A stretch of DNA of 64,000 bases from Rhynchonema sp. JSB1_4 (taxonomy: Eukaryota > Nematoda > Chromadorea > Monhysterida > Xyalidae): NCBI GenBank assembly GCA_030248065.1, contig JASAMV010003635.1, positions 107,051-171,050 of the forward strand, given 5' to 3'. Positions 25,080-40,543 of the stretch are shown here, one piece after another; the stretch's first letter is position 1; each line of letters opens with the position of its first letter. The position numbers and the translations under genes were made by a program. Below the pieces are notes generated by a model, which saw nothing but the letters and a program-made list of their open reading frames with translations, searched no databases and was not told the DNA's origin.

Positions 25080-26992
25080 TTCGACTGTTGGTATAGATTT
25101 GTTGTCAGAGAGATTCAGTGGATGAAATATAATTGCAGCAGCTTATGAATTAGATTGTGGGATATTGTTAACTGCGCTCCCACCAGGGCAGCCAGCAATT
25201 CCGTTCTCAACGCTTCAATGCAATGACATTTCCAGAAGTTCGGGGTTTCATTATTATCCTCCTCATCGAAATAAAAGAGATTCGTTTGTAGTTTTTCATT
25301 ATTTATTAAAATAAAATAAATATAAAAAAGTAGGTACCCCCCTCTCCGAGCGCGGTACAGTAGGTATCCCCCCTCCAGAGTACCTCCAACACTGATAAAA
25401 TTCGTATTACTGCTCTGAATCAAAAAAAAAAAAAAAAACCTACCACTATCAAGCCTTAATACCAGGGTTTATTTTTTCAAAATGAGCTGGTAGCTTAAAG
25501 GTAGGAAAGTTAAAAATTTAGTAGCTTTTTTCTGCTGAAATGCCAATTTACTAGCTTTTTTGGCCCAAGTATAAAAATTTAGTAGCTTTCACGCTACTAA
25601 ATTTTAAAATTTACTGTTGTTTAAGGGGGCTCTATTAATTCACTGACCCCTTTTTTGGGGGGGCTGTATTACGGGGGGCTCTATTCCGGGGGGGGGGGGG
25701 GGGAAAATTACCGGGCTCCGAAAAAAACGGGTTTTTGCAGTTGGTCACCATAGGGCCGAGGCCGGCCCGTATCAGAGGTGGGAATCGGGCCGGGCCGATT
25801 TTCCGGAATGTCGGGCCGGGCCGGGCCGGGGTGGCCGGCCCGAAAAGGCCCGACAGCCGACATCATCGAATTTCAATAGAAAATCGTGATTTTTTAGCCA
25901 AATCTAATCTAACCACCAAACAAAAAAACCAAAAAAAAAAAGGCCAAAAAGGGCGGGCCGGGCCCCGACTCCCCCCCGACCCGCCGCGGCGCGACCCCGG
26001 GCCAAATCTCAAAATTCATCAAGACCCCCTTATTTAAAAAAAAAATTTCACCAACAAACAAACAAGAACCAACCCCCCCCCACCCCCCCACCCCCCCCCC
26101 CCGGCCCGATTCCCACCTCTGGCCCGTATAGCTGCGAAAAAGCCGGTTCTTTATATTTTGTGAAAAAATACTGAAAAAAACCGAAAAATGTTCAGAGGAT
26201 AAATTTCCAGTACAGGGTATCAAATTACAGGTACAGGGTATTTTGACCCTGAAAACTGATGCCTTGCCTGGCCCAAAGACACTATGTGCTACTGGACATG
26301 TAAACTGCTCCAAATCTCCAAGTTACCTCGTTCTAAACCTCTGGGATGGCACTTCGGCGTTGACGAACCTCCAGAACGTTGAAAAATAAGGGTCAAAAAC
26401 GTCATTTTTTGGCAAAAATAGGAGAAAATTTGCCCTGTTTTTCACGGAAATTTATTTTCGGTCCAAAAAACGGACCCGGGTTTTTTCGGTTTTTTCACGA
26501 AAAAAAACCGGTTCTTTTCCATCCGCAACTATACCGACCCTGCCGGATTCCCACCTCGATTTGTTGGGGTATTTTTTGGGAGCATTTTTGTTGGTTTCCA
26601 AGCTTGTTCAAAGACAGGGTATGATGTTTGAAAACACAATTGCAACGCTGATAAAGTGTGATTTGGTGCAATTTATCAATAAATTGGACGAAACATATGA
26701 AAATTTACGCTCTTGGAAGAACGTTTTCCACCGTCTTTAGGAATAGAACTCCTCCCCAGAAACCCCCTAACGGTCCCCAAAATAGAATAGAAGCCCCGGT
26801 CCCGGGTGTCCATCCAACCTTCAAACGTAAAACTTTTCATCTTCAGAAATTTGTTCTTCATCGATTTCTTCTCGGTGTTGTGAGCTGTGCCTCGCCTTCA
26901 TCTGATTGCTGACGTGACGCGCTTTCCGTTTGCATTTACGTTACCACACTACTCCAACTCCTCCCGAACCCAAGCTTCTGCGCAACAGTAAA
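25080..26992. other. Repeat-filled intergenic region
   Basis: The Kelch B promoter (minus) is expected on the left and the SKP1 promoter on the right. It contains a hAT-like end fragment at 25330-25396 (GTACAGTAGGTATCCCCC words, end CTCCAACACTG), TA-class fragments at 25625-25700, and the element 25773-26121. 26122-26900 has FACTGG-free, unassigned AT-rich sequence. No gene seen. Confidence 0.5.
25773..26121. mobile_element. hAT-like MITE, CAGAGGTGGGAATC family with (GGGCC)n words
   Basis: Ends CAGAGGTGGGAATCGGGCC and its inverse are flanked by perfect GCCCGTAT (25765-25772, 26122-26129). GGGCC words cluster near both ends. The related 43532-44406 has ends CAGAGATCGGAAACGGGC. Confidence 0.87.
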
Positions 26993-30393
<3,401 letters not shown>

Positions 30394-32463
30394 CAAGCCG
30401 CAAGCCTGCAATACCAGCACTGTTGTTGATATACTTATATATGCTAAACCAAATCTTTGCGTTGATGAGTTGTTTATTGCTGCTTTTGTATCGTATTTTT
30501 CTTTCTGTCGTTGTGGCTCACGTGTTAACCGATTTTGTAGTCGCAGTAAATATTTTCTACAATTATGCCATGTTTTCGCTTCGATTGTGAGAATCAGCTA
30601 CCCATTCAATATCACCCACCAGAGTCAGGTAATCCCGTTGAATCTGAGCCGTGCGTTTCATTGGCTTCAGCTGAACCTATCAACCATTCGTTGCGAACCC
30701 AATAAAAAACGCACCCAGTTTTGTTTTGTACGCCCATTACTTTGCACGCCTGTGTTCAAATTTATTCATTATGACCTTGCGACCGTGTGATAACTCCTGG
30801 TTTGTTCTTGTTGATAGCCTCACCTCAATTTTAACTGCAAGCGAAAGTTCTGACAGCGTAATAGATGTCAAAAGTTCATTCGTAACAGTGGTCGCCTGTG
30901 TAATATTCCTGTCCATCATGCATAACATTTTGCATTTGTTCAAATCCGGTAATTGTTTTTTGTGACGAAATATTTTGTGTGTTTTTCCAAGAATAACAAC
31001 CGGATGGTCATGTATCCATATCGCGTTTTCCCACCAACTAGTAAACAACGTAAGGCATCGACTTACGTATACACAGCCAGGACTTTGTACGATATTTTTT
31101 ACTGTCACTTGTTTCTTGGTCACAACAAATTATATTCTGGCTTGTATCCGCAATCCTCGTAAGCCGTAAATGTATTGACGCGCGTGAATTTTGATGTGCA
31201 GTGTCATTTATTTTGACTGTATTTTTGCTCTTCTATCACTGTGACGCTTGTGTTGACAGATTTTGTGTGCGTTATCCTGTTCGGTTTCCCTTGAATAAAA
31301 ATTCTGCGTGTTGTTTTCTTCGGTGAATTTAGTACATTTTTGTCGCCAAACTGTAACGAAAGACAGGCTGCTCCTCCAGTTGCAGAAATTACCTGAACTT
31401 ACCGAAAGAAACTACTTGTGTGATTGGTGGAGGCTTTCGGGTGAAGCAGCTCGTGTTGAGTTTCAAAAAGGAATAAAAATTTTCTCTGCCAACTGCTCAA
31501 ACGCTCTCGGATTAAACTATTTCAGCGCTACGAAAATGGTTGCATTGAAGTGGATGTCATGGAGCTGCTTGAATTGATGAAGCCTGCTTGCCGCACAGGT
31601 TGGTCGACAGCTGTGATCGTGATTTTCAGGGAAATTCACGAAATCTGAGTGTAAAATTGTGAACGACGTGCGTTTTTGTAAAGAACATGAGCTCTGCATC
31701 TGTCACCTAGCATGCAACCATGTTGCAATCCAGAACTGACGTGTTCACAGTTCACACGCGTTCGTGAGTTTCACCCCGAAATTTTCCACTGTTTTTTTTC
31801 AAACTTGTGATAAATGTGCATTATTCGTGCCACGCCTCCGTAGTAGATAAGACTGCGTCGAAATTGTAATTTTAATGATGAGCCAACTAACGGCCTGATT
31901 GAATAAGAGTTGTTGTGACATACAATTATCCAATTATGTAGCCTATCTTGCGCCTGTGACAGTGGTGTGGCTCAGTTGAAAGGTTGATAGGCACATTGTC
32001 CTCACGGTGTAATTGCACACAAGTTTGCGTCTTTGTATTTGTCTGGGCGCTTTGTGGCAGAAAGTTGCATCATTTATTTGTGGCTTTTCTGTGTATTGTT
32101 TTCTGTTCGGCCTGCCGTGTACAACATAGCTCTGGCAAGTCACCCTGTTTGGATCATGGTGTGTAAATTCTAAATGGATAAAATTTTGCGCATTTGGCAG
32201 GAAACGCAGTTTATGTTTGAACATCCAAGTCTGTTGAACATTAACGGTCTCTGCCACGCATGATCGTTGCAGAATTTACCTCAAAGTCTGTGTTGTATTG
32301 TCAAGTAAGTGGCAAAATGAGCATTGTGGACAGCAGCTTCTGGTCAAGGAGAAACGCTTCGAAGCCGACAAGAGAAAGACAACGGCATAACCAATGGATG
32401 CTCTCGATTGTTGCTCGGTTGATGCCATGGTTGTTTATTGACGATCAATGCGACCGCGGTACA
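30394..32463. other. Intergenic region after SKP1
   Basis: Candidate AATAAA signals occur near 30701 and 31295. No gene is recognised. The upstream end of the transporter's first exon may extend left of 32464. Confidence 0.45.
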
Positions 32464-35400
32464 ATGATGAAACAGAACAAAAGGATATGGTCGAAGTGAG
32501 TGGTACCCTGTTACATTACAGTCAGTGTGGTTCCTGAGGGGGAGGGGGTCCTCCCTAAGGTACCGGAGTTTTCCACTTAAAGCCCCGGGGGTTCTATGCG
32601 GAAATTGGTGGAAAATGGACCCTCCGACCAGAAAGAAAAAATCCAATTAGAGCCCCCGGGGGCTTTAAGTGGAAACGTTTCCACTTACAGCCCTCGGGGG
32701 CTTTAAGCGGAAAACTGGGTGTTTTCATCGTTGTCAGTAGGGACACTTTAGGCCAGCACTTTGACATTCTGATACCATATTTCAACCTGATTGTGAGGAT
32801 CTTCATCTAAACGTGGCAAAACGTTGGTAAAATAACAGAAAAGTGGGGTATTTTGGTCATTCTTACACTAGTTTGAACCATAGTTTTTTTAGACACTTTT
32901 TAGGTGCAATTTGCACCTAAAAAATCAGAATTGCACTTAAAAATTCAGGGTTAGGTGCAAGGTTGCACCTAAAATTTTGGGCCCTTATTTGCTTAGTTTA
33001 GCATTTATACAGCATCTTTTAAGGTTGGAAAGCTTAGAAACAAAAAAATGCGCTGCGCGGCTTTTCATTCCTTCCAATAAATTCCATCGAAGCATTTGGT
33101 CGACATCGACAAAAAATATTGATCTGATTGATTGATTTCGTACACAGTTAGTACCTGGTGTGCTAGTGATAAGATTCAAAACAAATACATGCTGTCTAGG
33201 ATCAGTGTAGTTCCTGGTCCTGCGAGGCGGTTAGTGAACCTGCCCACTTTGTCGGAGCGGCGGTTAGTGTACCTCCCTGTGGGGGAAGACCAGAATTCAG
33301 GAAAACGTCCTTTGAGGTCAATAATTTGACATATTTTTGCCCTTTTTTGGAAAAAGTTCTCCATAAATAGGGTATTTTGGCGACTTTTGACAACATTGAC
33401 CTGAAAATTACCCACTTTAGGCCTAAAAATGTCCATCTTGGGCTAAAAATGCCTATTTTAGGCAAAAATTGCGGCGGTTAGTGCACCTGGTGCGGCGGTT
33501 AGTGTACTAGTGTACCTTGGTCGCGGCGGTTAGTGTACCTTAGGAGGGGACCCCCTCCCCCAGAAACTACACTGACTAGAACTAGAGCAGAGCATGACAA
33601 CAGTATTAGATACCCACACAAAGTAAATGAACAGCGAAAGTAATTGATTCGTACGTGACCCCCAAATGTGGATATGGTGACATGAAAATTTTACTGTTTC
33701 GTTTCCTTCTCAATCGGTTCTCAATAATGAAACTAGTACAAAACGTGCTACAAAATGTTGAACTTTCCCTGAAAAGTTTGCTTTTGCTAAAGGAAAAGGC
33801 ATTCATTGCTTTACAACTTTATTGAACTTCTAAAAGCACGCAAATAGCATTGAACACACAACCTGGCAAAAAAGCCTAAAATTGGCGTTCTTTGTCCAAA
33901 ATAGGGGTTGCACCTACGTTGGCCAGCTTGCACCTAAAAATTGGGGGGTTGCACTTAAGTTGCACCTAGTGAATTTTGAAAAAAAAACCCTGGTTTGAAC
34001 TATTTTGGCAACTTTACTGTTCGATGTAAAATCAATGGTCCGTAAAAAAATAAATCCAATTAGAGCCCCCGGGGGCTTTAAGTGGAAAATTTTCCACTTA
34101 GAGCCCCCTAGGGCTCTATTCGGGGGAGGCTTTAAGTGGAAAACTCCGGTACACTAATCGCCGCGCCAGGATCACCAACCGCCGCAATGTTTGCCTAAAA
34201 TAGCTATTTTTAAGCTATTCAAGCCTAGGAGATTTTTTTTACCAAAAATAGGTAAAATTTCCGACCTCAAAACATGACTTTCTTGAATTTGGGTCTTCCC
34301 CTTCCCCCAAAGGAGGTTCACCAACCGCCGCTCCGAAAAATGGACAGGTACACCAAGCGCCTCGCGGAGCCAGGAACTACACTGGTTACAGTTACAATTT
34401 TTTGTCACGCGTCACAGGTCCGAAACTCGCCAGTGGACTATGGTTCTGTTTCTTGGTACCATCTGTGTCTACTCTGCTCGTGTATCGCTGCCGATTTGTG
34501 CTGTTGCCATTGGAAAAGAGTATAAATGGTCGAAAACAGAAGCTGTGAGTTTCAGCAAAATATCACGTTTGTGACTGTATTACACATCACTTGTTTATTC
34601 CTGCAGGGCACCGTGTTGGCGTGTTTCTTCTGGGGCTATGCTTCGACACAAGCTCCGGCCGGCTATCTAGCGGACAAATTCGGTCAGTTTGATTCCAGCT
34701 ACATGCTCGAATCTGCATGCGTGAAGTCAAACTTTCTGATCGGTCCGGCATTGGCTTGGTCACTTGACGCGTTACATTAAGCATATCTCGAGCGTTTACC
34801 GATGGTTTCAAGTTTGTGACCGGTGTAAAAGTTGTTCGCCGACCCAAACGGATCCTTGCGCTGGCCAGAATTAATGGCAACAAGAAATCTTGGAAGTATC
34901 CTCAGTGCAAAAAGTCAGCGGTTATAAAGGCAACCGAACATATCACCGAGTTTGATTTCGCCCAAGTTTTGTCATCAGCAACCAAGTCGTGTGAAAAAAC
35001 GTCTAAAGACAAACTACGCCAACACCAGCCGGATTTCGGAGGTGGTGTGCTTTCAAAACCAATAGAAAGAGAAAATCATCATGCGCCACGTTGTACTATG
35101 CCACGTGTAACATTTCCCTAATCAACAGCTACGTATGAATGTTTAACTAATCTTAATCTGCTCCTCCGAAATCGGGCTCGTGTTGGCGTATTGTTACTCT
35201 TTACATATGTGTGCATCTAATGCATTGCAGGCGGTGACAACATGCTGATTTTGGCGACCACAGTGTGGGGTATGATAACCGTTTGCACGCCGTTCCTATT
35301 CGACATGGCCTACATGACCTCAATGCCACTTTCATGTCTCGTTCTTGTTCGTATTCTCATGGGTCTCGCTCAGGGCAAGTGGTTTTCTTGTTCTTGGTAT

Positions 35401-38295
35401 TTTGTCGTCGTTTCAACATCGATCTAGGAATGCTTTTCCTGTTTGCCGGTCACGTAGTTGTTGTGAAAACATTTTGCTGTCCGCCATTTCTTCCCCGGCG
35501 GTGACTCGCTTACATTGGCGTTCCGGTTTGTGATGAAAATTTTTAATGTTCAGCTGACCGAAAATATACGGGATCCTGCGTGATCATGTCGTGCACACTC
35601 GCTTTTGCAGGCTTTCATTTTCCGTCAACAGCCAGTCTGGTCTCCAGTCGACTGATCGCGTCGGAGAAAGGTCGCGTGTTCGGTATCGCAACTGCCGGCT
35701 CGCATTTTGGGTAAGTTTTTTTTCAATTAATGTTTCGCCATTTGAATACAATGCACCACCGGTTTGTGTTTCAGTACTGTACTCTGCGGAAGTTTCGGTT
35801 CCGTGCTCTTGGAGAACTTCGGCTGGCGAGTTGTCATGTATTTTATTGGTTGGTTTGTCTTTTCTCCGTCTTGCTCAAACCAAGATCATGTCTAAATAAA
35901 TTTGGTCGTCATAATCCTGTCCAGGTTCTCTCGGTCTGTGCTGGGCGTTTTATCTGCGCGCGCTCGTTCACAACAAGAATCTACTGTCGCCCTCACGCAC
36001 TTTGTCTGCTCCACTGCTACTCGACACATCTGCTTCATCAGAACGATTGCTCAGTAACGGTGCCTCACAAAAGTTGGCTGTATTCCGCTTCGGCAAAAGA
36101 TTTTTTTGGAAAAACTTCACAAAATGCGCCACGGGGTACAAAAATGAATAAATGACATTCCGCAGCCGAGATATCGAAAAACAACTGTTACTGTCGCCGC
36201 CAGTGTTGTTGACGAGCAGTGATTCAGCCGTGTTTAACCAACCCGATGACAGTGATAGTGCCAGTTTAAAGGCCGGTCACGGTTCGACGCCTGCAGCTGG
36301 ACGTGGGACTCCTGTGCCTTGGGGCAAATTGTGCCGACGTCCCGAGTTTTGGTCCGTGAATGGTTTTTGTGTTCATCTGAAAAATGTGTTTTCTGAAATC
36401 TGAAAAAAACCTTTCCCACACGGTCACAATTGTTTGCACAGGGCGGCGTTCATCGCCCACTATTGTGGCGCCAACGCGTTTTTCACGCTATTCTCGTGGC
36501 TGCCATCATATTTCTCTGAGACATATCCGAATACCAAGGTTGGTGAACTGTGCAAATCGGTGTCGTAATTCGGGGGCCCTCACCTATGCGGCTAGGTCGA
36601 GCTCCTGAAAAATTGTGGAAAAAATTTTTTATGTGTAATTTTGCCAAAATTTTTTTGGCAACAGTCCGACGAATGTTAGAAAGTAACTTGGCCAAGGTGG
36701 CTTGACCACCCCACCCCACCCCACACTGCTTGGCCAGCTTGAGGCTACCTTACCAACCGCAGCACCGGTGCGAACGAAACACCTATAAAGTATAAAGAAA
36801 CTTCTCCGATCTCATATTGCAGTCGGTGCTTGTTTGTTGCAGGGCTGGGTGTTCAACGTAGTGCCGCATTCAGCTATCGCAGTCACGTCCCTCGTCGCGC
36901 CCTACATGGCTGCCAGACTCATCGTATCCGGTCATACGGTCACTTTCACCAGGCGCATCATGGAGGTATGAGAACGAATCGATGTTTCTCATCAAATATT
37001 CGTCTTCCTCGAATATTAAGATGAACTTGATGATCGGGTAACGTAATTCTACCTGCATACACAAGATTTTACTGGTGCAAGTAATTTCGTTGCCGACAAC
37101 AAAGTTAACGCCACGTGGTGACCAGCCCAATGGCATAATCAACAATGTTTCAGTGCCTATCCCTCGGCGGCCTCGCGTTGTGTCTGTTTGCCGTGGCGCA
37201 GATTGAGACCTACGCATCTGCGCTCATGATTTTCGCGTTGGCAATGGCCTGCCGCGGTCTGCACCACGGCGGCGTGTGCGCGAGTCCGCAAGACTTTGCA
37301 CCGAATCACACTGGCGCCGTGTTTGGTTGGTGAATATTTTCGTACGTTTTTGCGCGTTGAACGAGTGGAGATTCGACGGCCGATGTGCACCTAGCTTGCA
37401 TCCGGGTGCGGCGGGCTTGACAAACCGTTTTTCTGTATTTTTGTGGCCGTGATTTCAAGGATGCGTGTTTTGTATAGCGGTTTAATGCGCTGACAAAGCA
37501 TTCCACCTTTTCCCCCGATGACAGTTAGACGAATACCGCGGACTGTGTTTGATTAGATGACCAATTATGCCTGCCCAACCAAACTTCTGTCGTTCAACCC
37601 ACATATACTGTGCGGGCGGAAAAACACAGTTTTTAAGGGAAACAAAAGAAACGTTTTTTCGAGACGCGCAAACATATATTTTTATTTTCCTGGAAACTTT
37701 TCCAAGTGCTAACGAAACGATTTTTTCCGAAAAAACTTCCGAGAAATTTTCCAAGGTAGCATAATAATGTTGTCAAAACCATACTAGATTAGTTCTGAAC
37801 GACCCAAAATTTGTTCAGGTCATTGCCCCAATAAATTTATCCAAAGTAGGCGTTTTAGGAGCACAAAAATATTTGAAAACGTTTTTTCCAAAAATATATA
37901 GTAACACTACGCCAACACGAGCCCGATTTCGGAGCTGGTAGATTAGTGAAACATTCATTCATACGTGGCTGCTGGGAAACGTTTCATGTTGTGGAATACA
38001 ACATGGTGCATGAGGATTTCTCTTTCTTGCTAGTGCACCAACTCCGAAATCGGGCTCGTGTTGGCGTAGTTGCCTTTATTTTGCGGAAAAAACACAAGTA
38101 TGTAGCACCCCCGAAAATGTTGCAGGTTTACTGAACATGGCCGGAGCCATTCCCGGATTTGTGGGTGTCTACGTCGCCGGCTATGTGCTCGAACAAACGC
38201 ACAGTTGGCCCATCGTGTTTGCCTTAACCGGGGCACAATGTATCGTTGGAATGATCGCGTATGGAATGTTGGGAACTGGAAGGCAGCTGATCTAG
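32464..38295 (+). CDS. SLC17A9: SLC17A9-like vesicular nucleotide transporter (MFS)
   Basis: Twelve exons: 32464-32495, 34418-34544, 34607-34682, 35231-35374, 35611-35710, 35775-35848, 35925-36072, 36166-36351, 36442-36538, 36843-36965, 37154-37325, 38126-38295; about 480 aa. SLC17A9/VNUT loads ATP into secretory vesicles, driven by membrane potential. Recognisable segments: WTMVLFLGTICVYSARVSLP (TM1), GTVLACFFWGYASTQAPAGY (TM2), LVLVRILMGLAQGFHFPSTA, FGIATAGSHFGTVLCGSFGS, the VPWGKLCRRPEFW loop, AFFTLFSWLPSYFSETYP, GWVFNVVPHSAIA, SPQDFAPNHTGAVFG, LLNMAGAIPGFVGVYVAGY. All phases agree. The intron after 35374 uses a GC donor (CAGG|GCAAGT). Exon 1 was chosen because it alone supplies phase 2 and the basic KQNKRIWSK start; the frame is open upstream to 32260, so the true start could be earlier. 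Intron 1 holds a four-level transposon nest. Confidence 0.88.
32879..33992. mobile_element. hAT-like element, (AGGTGCAA) family, copy 1
   Basis: Left end CATAGTTTTTTT, right end AAAAAAACCCTG, flanked by perfect GTTTGAAC (32871-32878, 33993-34000). The word TTAGGTGCAA recurs near both ends. It contains the insertion 33203-33574 and shares this exact structure with 52519-53947. Confidence 0.88.
33203..33574. mobile_element. hAT-like MITE with GTACACTAACCGCCGC words
   Basis: Ends CAGTGTAGTTCCTGG / CAGAAACTACACTG; flanks TCTAGGAT and ACTAGAAC are an eroded 8-bp repeat. It lies at the same place inside copy 2 of the host element (53140-53532). Confidence 0.75.
35006..35201. mobile_element. TA-flanked MITE, CAAACTACGCCAAC family, copy 2
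   Basis: Inverted ends CAAACTACGCCAACACCAG and CGGGCTCGTGTTGGCGTATTG, between TA at 35004-35005 and 35202-35203. It lies in an intron of the transporter 29 bp before an exon. Similar to 11264-11452. Confidence 0.8.
37899..38076. mobile_element. TA-flanked MITE, CAAACTACGCCAAC family, copy 3
   Basis: Inverted ends ACTACGCCAACACGAGCCCG / CGGGCTCGTGTTGGCGTAGT, flanked by TA. It lies in the last intron of the transporter gene, 49 bp upstream of the last exon. Confidence 0.8.
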
Positions 38296-40270
38296 AAATT
38301 GTTTTTTGGTTCGTCGATTTTGTCGGGATCTTTCCATGTGCTTTAATTTTTATACTGTACTTATCTGCAATCTGTGTTTTCCACCCATACTTATTTATTG
38401 TGGTTCCTATGGAACGGCGTACGCGTAGGTTGACCGTGCGTGACCAAATGTTTCCGAGAGCTGTGCCTAACCCACTTATTTATCTGTTGATAATGGACAA
38501 ATCTGTCTTGAATTTGACCCGTCGTGTGCTACGCGTTGTGTGCGATACTCTGTGATAATTACTCACAAATACAACGTTATATTGGATCGCCGTATCGGTA
38601 TCTTATATTCCAAGTTTTTGAGCTGTGCCATTTACTGTGATGTTTTATTTATTGGTATTGATGTCTGTCTGAGAATGATCGATATCAGTGTTTTGATGTG
38701 GAACAAATGAAATAAAACAACGACTCACATTTGATTTATGTCTGTTTGAGCAATAGAATTTTGGCGAAGCAGCACAATACAAACACGGGACGAAACGTAT
38801 CATGAAATATTGAATAAGAAAATAATGATAAAGGACCAGTTTTCGGTGATTTCAAAAAGGTTGGTCAGTTCAAGAAACGAAAGTCAGTCGCTGTCCAATT
38901 TATTGTTGAAATTTTACATCATGGGGAGATATTCAAATTCAGCAACTTCATTCTGCTGGCATTCTCCAGACCACTGGCGCAAAGTACCGTTCTTTATTTT
39001 TCGTTGTTTTTCAAGCTACTTACGGGGTGGTTCGGCCAGAAAAGATGTGTTTTAGGCATAAAATATGTGCACATGACGCAAAAGTAGGGTCAGACCAAAA
39101 ATTTCGATCCGAACATGGATCGATTCCAAAAGTGACACGAGCGAAAAACTGATCGATTTTGGGGTTTTGTATTACAATTTTTCGAAAAAATAGATATCCG
39201 ATAAAGAACGCTGTTGAAAACATACATAGAAAAGTATTCAGGCGTCAAAAAACGCAGTTTTTTTGGTGAAAAAAGGTTTCCCGTCCGCCAGTATACATGA
39301 GACAATGCGTAAATGGTAAATTGCACATACGGGAGAGTCGCGAAGGTAGCTGGCTTCACATGCTTGATGCGCCAATAAGAAAGCAACACTTACAGCATTT
39401 TAAAGCGGGAGTCCAGGCAGTAAGGTCCGGTCACCAAACTTGCTGAAAACTTCAGATCCGTGTGTCGCAATTCATGTGAATATAATGCAGTTTATATGAA
39501 ATCGGTAGCCTCAGTATCGACCGAGAACGATATCGTCAAAGGTGCCAACCCAGGAGTATAAAATATTCCGGACCAGCTGCCCAAAAACGACATTCATAAC
39601 GTGTAAAGATAGGGCAGCAATCTCTTTTTATTCGCTGGGTTACGGTAGCACAGCCCAAACCAGCGTGGTCATCAAGCGTTTTGTTCCCCAGATGTTGGTG
39701 CGCTTATCTTCTGATGGTGAGTTGGCACTGAGTTGGCACGTGTGAAACATTTTTCTACCCAGTGCAGTTCTGAAACTACCGTAACCCAGCGAATAAAAAG
39801 AGATTGGTGACGTATCTTCACACGCTATAAATGTCGTTTTTGGGCAGCTGGTCCGAAATTTATTTTGTTCCCGAGTTAGTACCTTTGACGACGCTGTTCT
39901 CGGTCGATACTGCTTCAATTAAAGTTCTGTAAATGGAATTGTGTTGAGATTAATGTCGACTATAACCTATGAAAAGTTGAACAGGTTTGGCGCAGTGACC
40001 CCACTGCCTGGACCCCCGCTTTAACGAAAATATCCGAAAAACATAGTGTCATATTGTAGTGTCAAAAAATGCAGCACCTGACGCGGGTGTTGAACCAAAT
40101 CAGCAACTGAAACCAGAACTCCAGGGCCAGATACTGCGGTTTTGCGCAAAAAATTTATACAAAATGCAGGAATCTTGTTGCTAACTGACGTCCATCAAGC
40201 ATGTGAGGGTCAAATACGTTGCATAAATCAGTCAATCAATATTTACAGCACAAAAAGTCATCTCTGCTGC
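38296..40270. other. Intergenic region between SLC17A9 and BLCAP
   Basis: Convergent 3' ends. An AATAAA-type signal for the transporter lies near 38710. 38800-39390 shows no recognised feature. The foldback 39404-40020 fills the right part. Confidence 0.45.
39404..40020. mobile_element. Long foldback element in TTAA/TA target, with inner foldback
   Basis: Ends AGCGGGAGTCCAGGCAGT / ACTGCCTGGACCCCCGCT lie between TTAA at 39400-39403 and 40021-40024. An inner inverted repeat with arms of about 145 bp (39510-39655 and 39765-39910; CAGTATCGACCGAGAAC outermost) occupies the middle. The edge may be TTAA (piggyBac-like) or TA (mariner-like), which cannot be told apart from one copy. Confidence 0.7.
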
Positions 40271-40543
40271 TTATCTGATAGTTTGTTGCTCAACCACAGC
40301 ACATTGCAGTCCGTTTTCGCTCAATCGACAGTTCGGCCAGAACACGCACGTGTCCGGGCTGGTGTAGCAGAGCAGCGCGACGGTGACGATGAAGACCATG
40401 CTGCAGATATAGCACGGCTGACGACCGATGAAGAAGGAAATCACGTAGAACCACATGAATGCGGCGTGTTGAATTAATAGCGACGGGTTGAAGATCGGCT
40501 TCGGGATCAGCAACACCGGAATCAGGTATTGCAGACAGTACAT
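40271..40543 (-). CDS. BLCAP: BLCAP (bladder cancer-associated protein / BC10) orthologue
   Basis: One uninterrupted exon of 90 aa plus stop; the family is about 87 aa. The start MYCLQYLIPVLLIPKP is the family signature. It is followed by a membrane segment (AAFMWFYVISFFIG), the polar Cys loop RQPCYIC, a second membrane segment (SMVFIVTVALLCY) and a short Cys-containing tail. BLCAP is a small conserved two-pass membrane protein linked to growth control in mammals; its molecular job is not settled. The frame stays open 168 nt upstream (to 40711), but family similarity begins at this ATG, so the upstream part is taken as 5' UTR. A single coding exon matches the intron-free coding region known in vertebrates. 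Confidence 0.92.
   Translation of the reverse strand: MYCLQYLIPVLLIPKPIFNPSLLIQHAAFMWFYVISFFIGRQPCYICSMVFIVTVALLCYTSPDTCVFWPNCRLSENGLQCAVVEQQTIR

Larger units (their letters stand above)
32563..34149. mobile_element. TA-class element, CCGGAGTTTTCCACTTA family
   Basis: Ends CCGGAGTTTTCCACTTAAAG / CTTTAAGTGGAAAACTCCGG lie between TA dinucleotides (32561-32562, 34150-34151). The split host reads CCCTAAGG-TA-CACTAATCG, which restores the word of the outer element. The interior has repeats of GAGCCCCCGGGGGCTTTAAG and the insertion 32879-33992. Confidence 0.82.
32523..34384. mobile_element. hAT-like MITE (CAGTGTAGTTCC family) carrying a three-level nest
   Basis: Left end CAGTGTGGTTCCTGAGG, right end CCAGGAACTACACTG; flanks ATTACAGT (32515-32522) and GTTACAGT (34385-34392) match at 7 of 8. 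Words of the GTACACTAACCGCCGCG type remain at the right end. A TA-class element (32563-34149) interrupts it. The right flank is 25 bp from a splice acceptor. Confidence 0.8.

Noticed and set aside
26040..26110. C-rich tract as a possible regulatory island
   Set aside because: It is the right arm of the 25773-26121 element.
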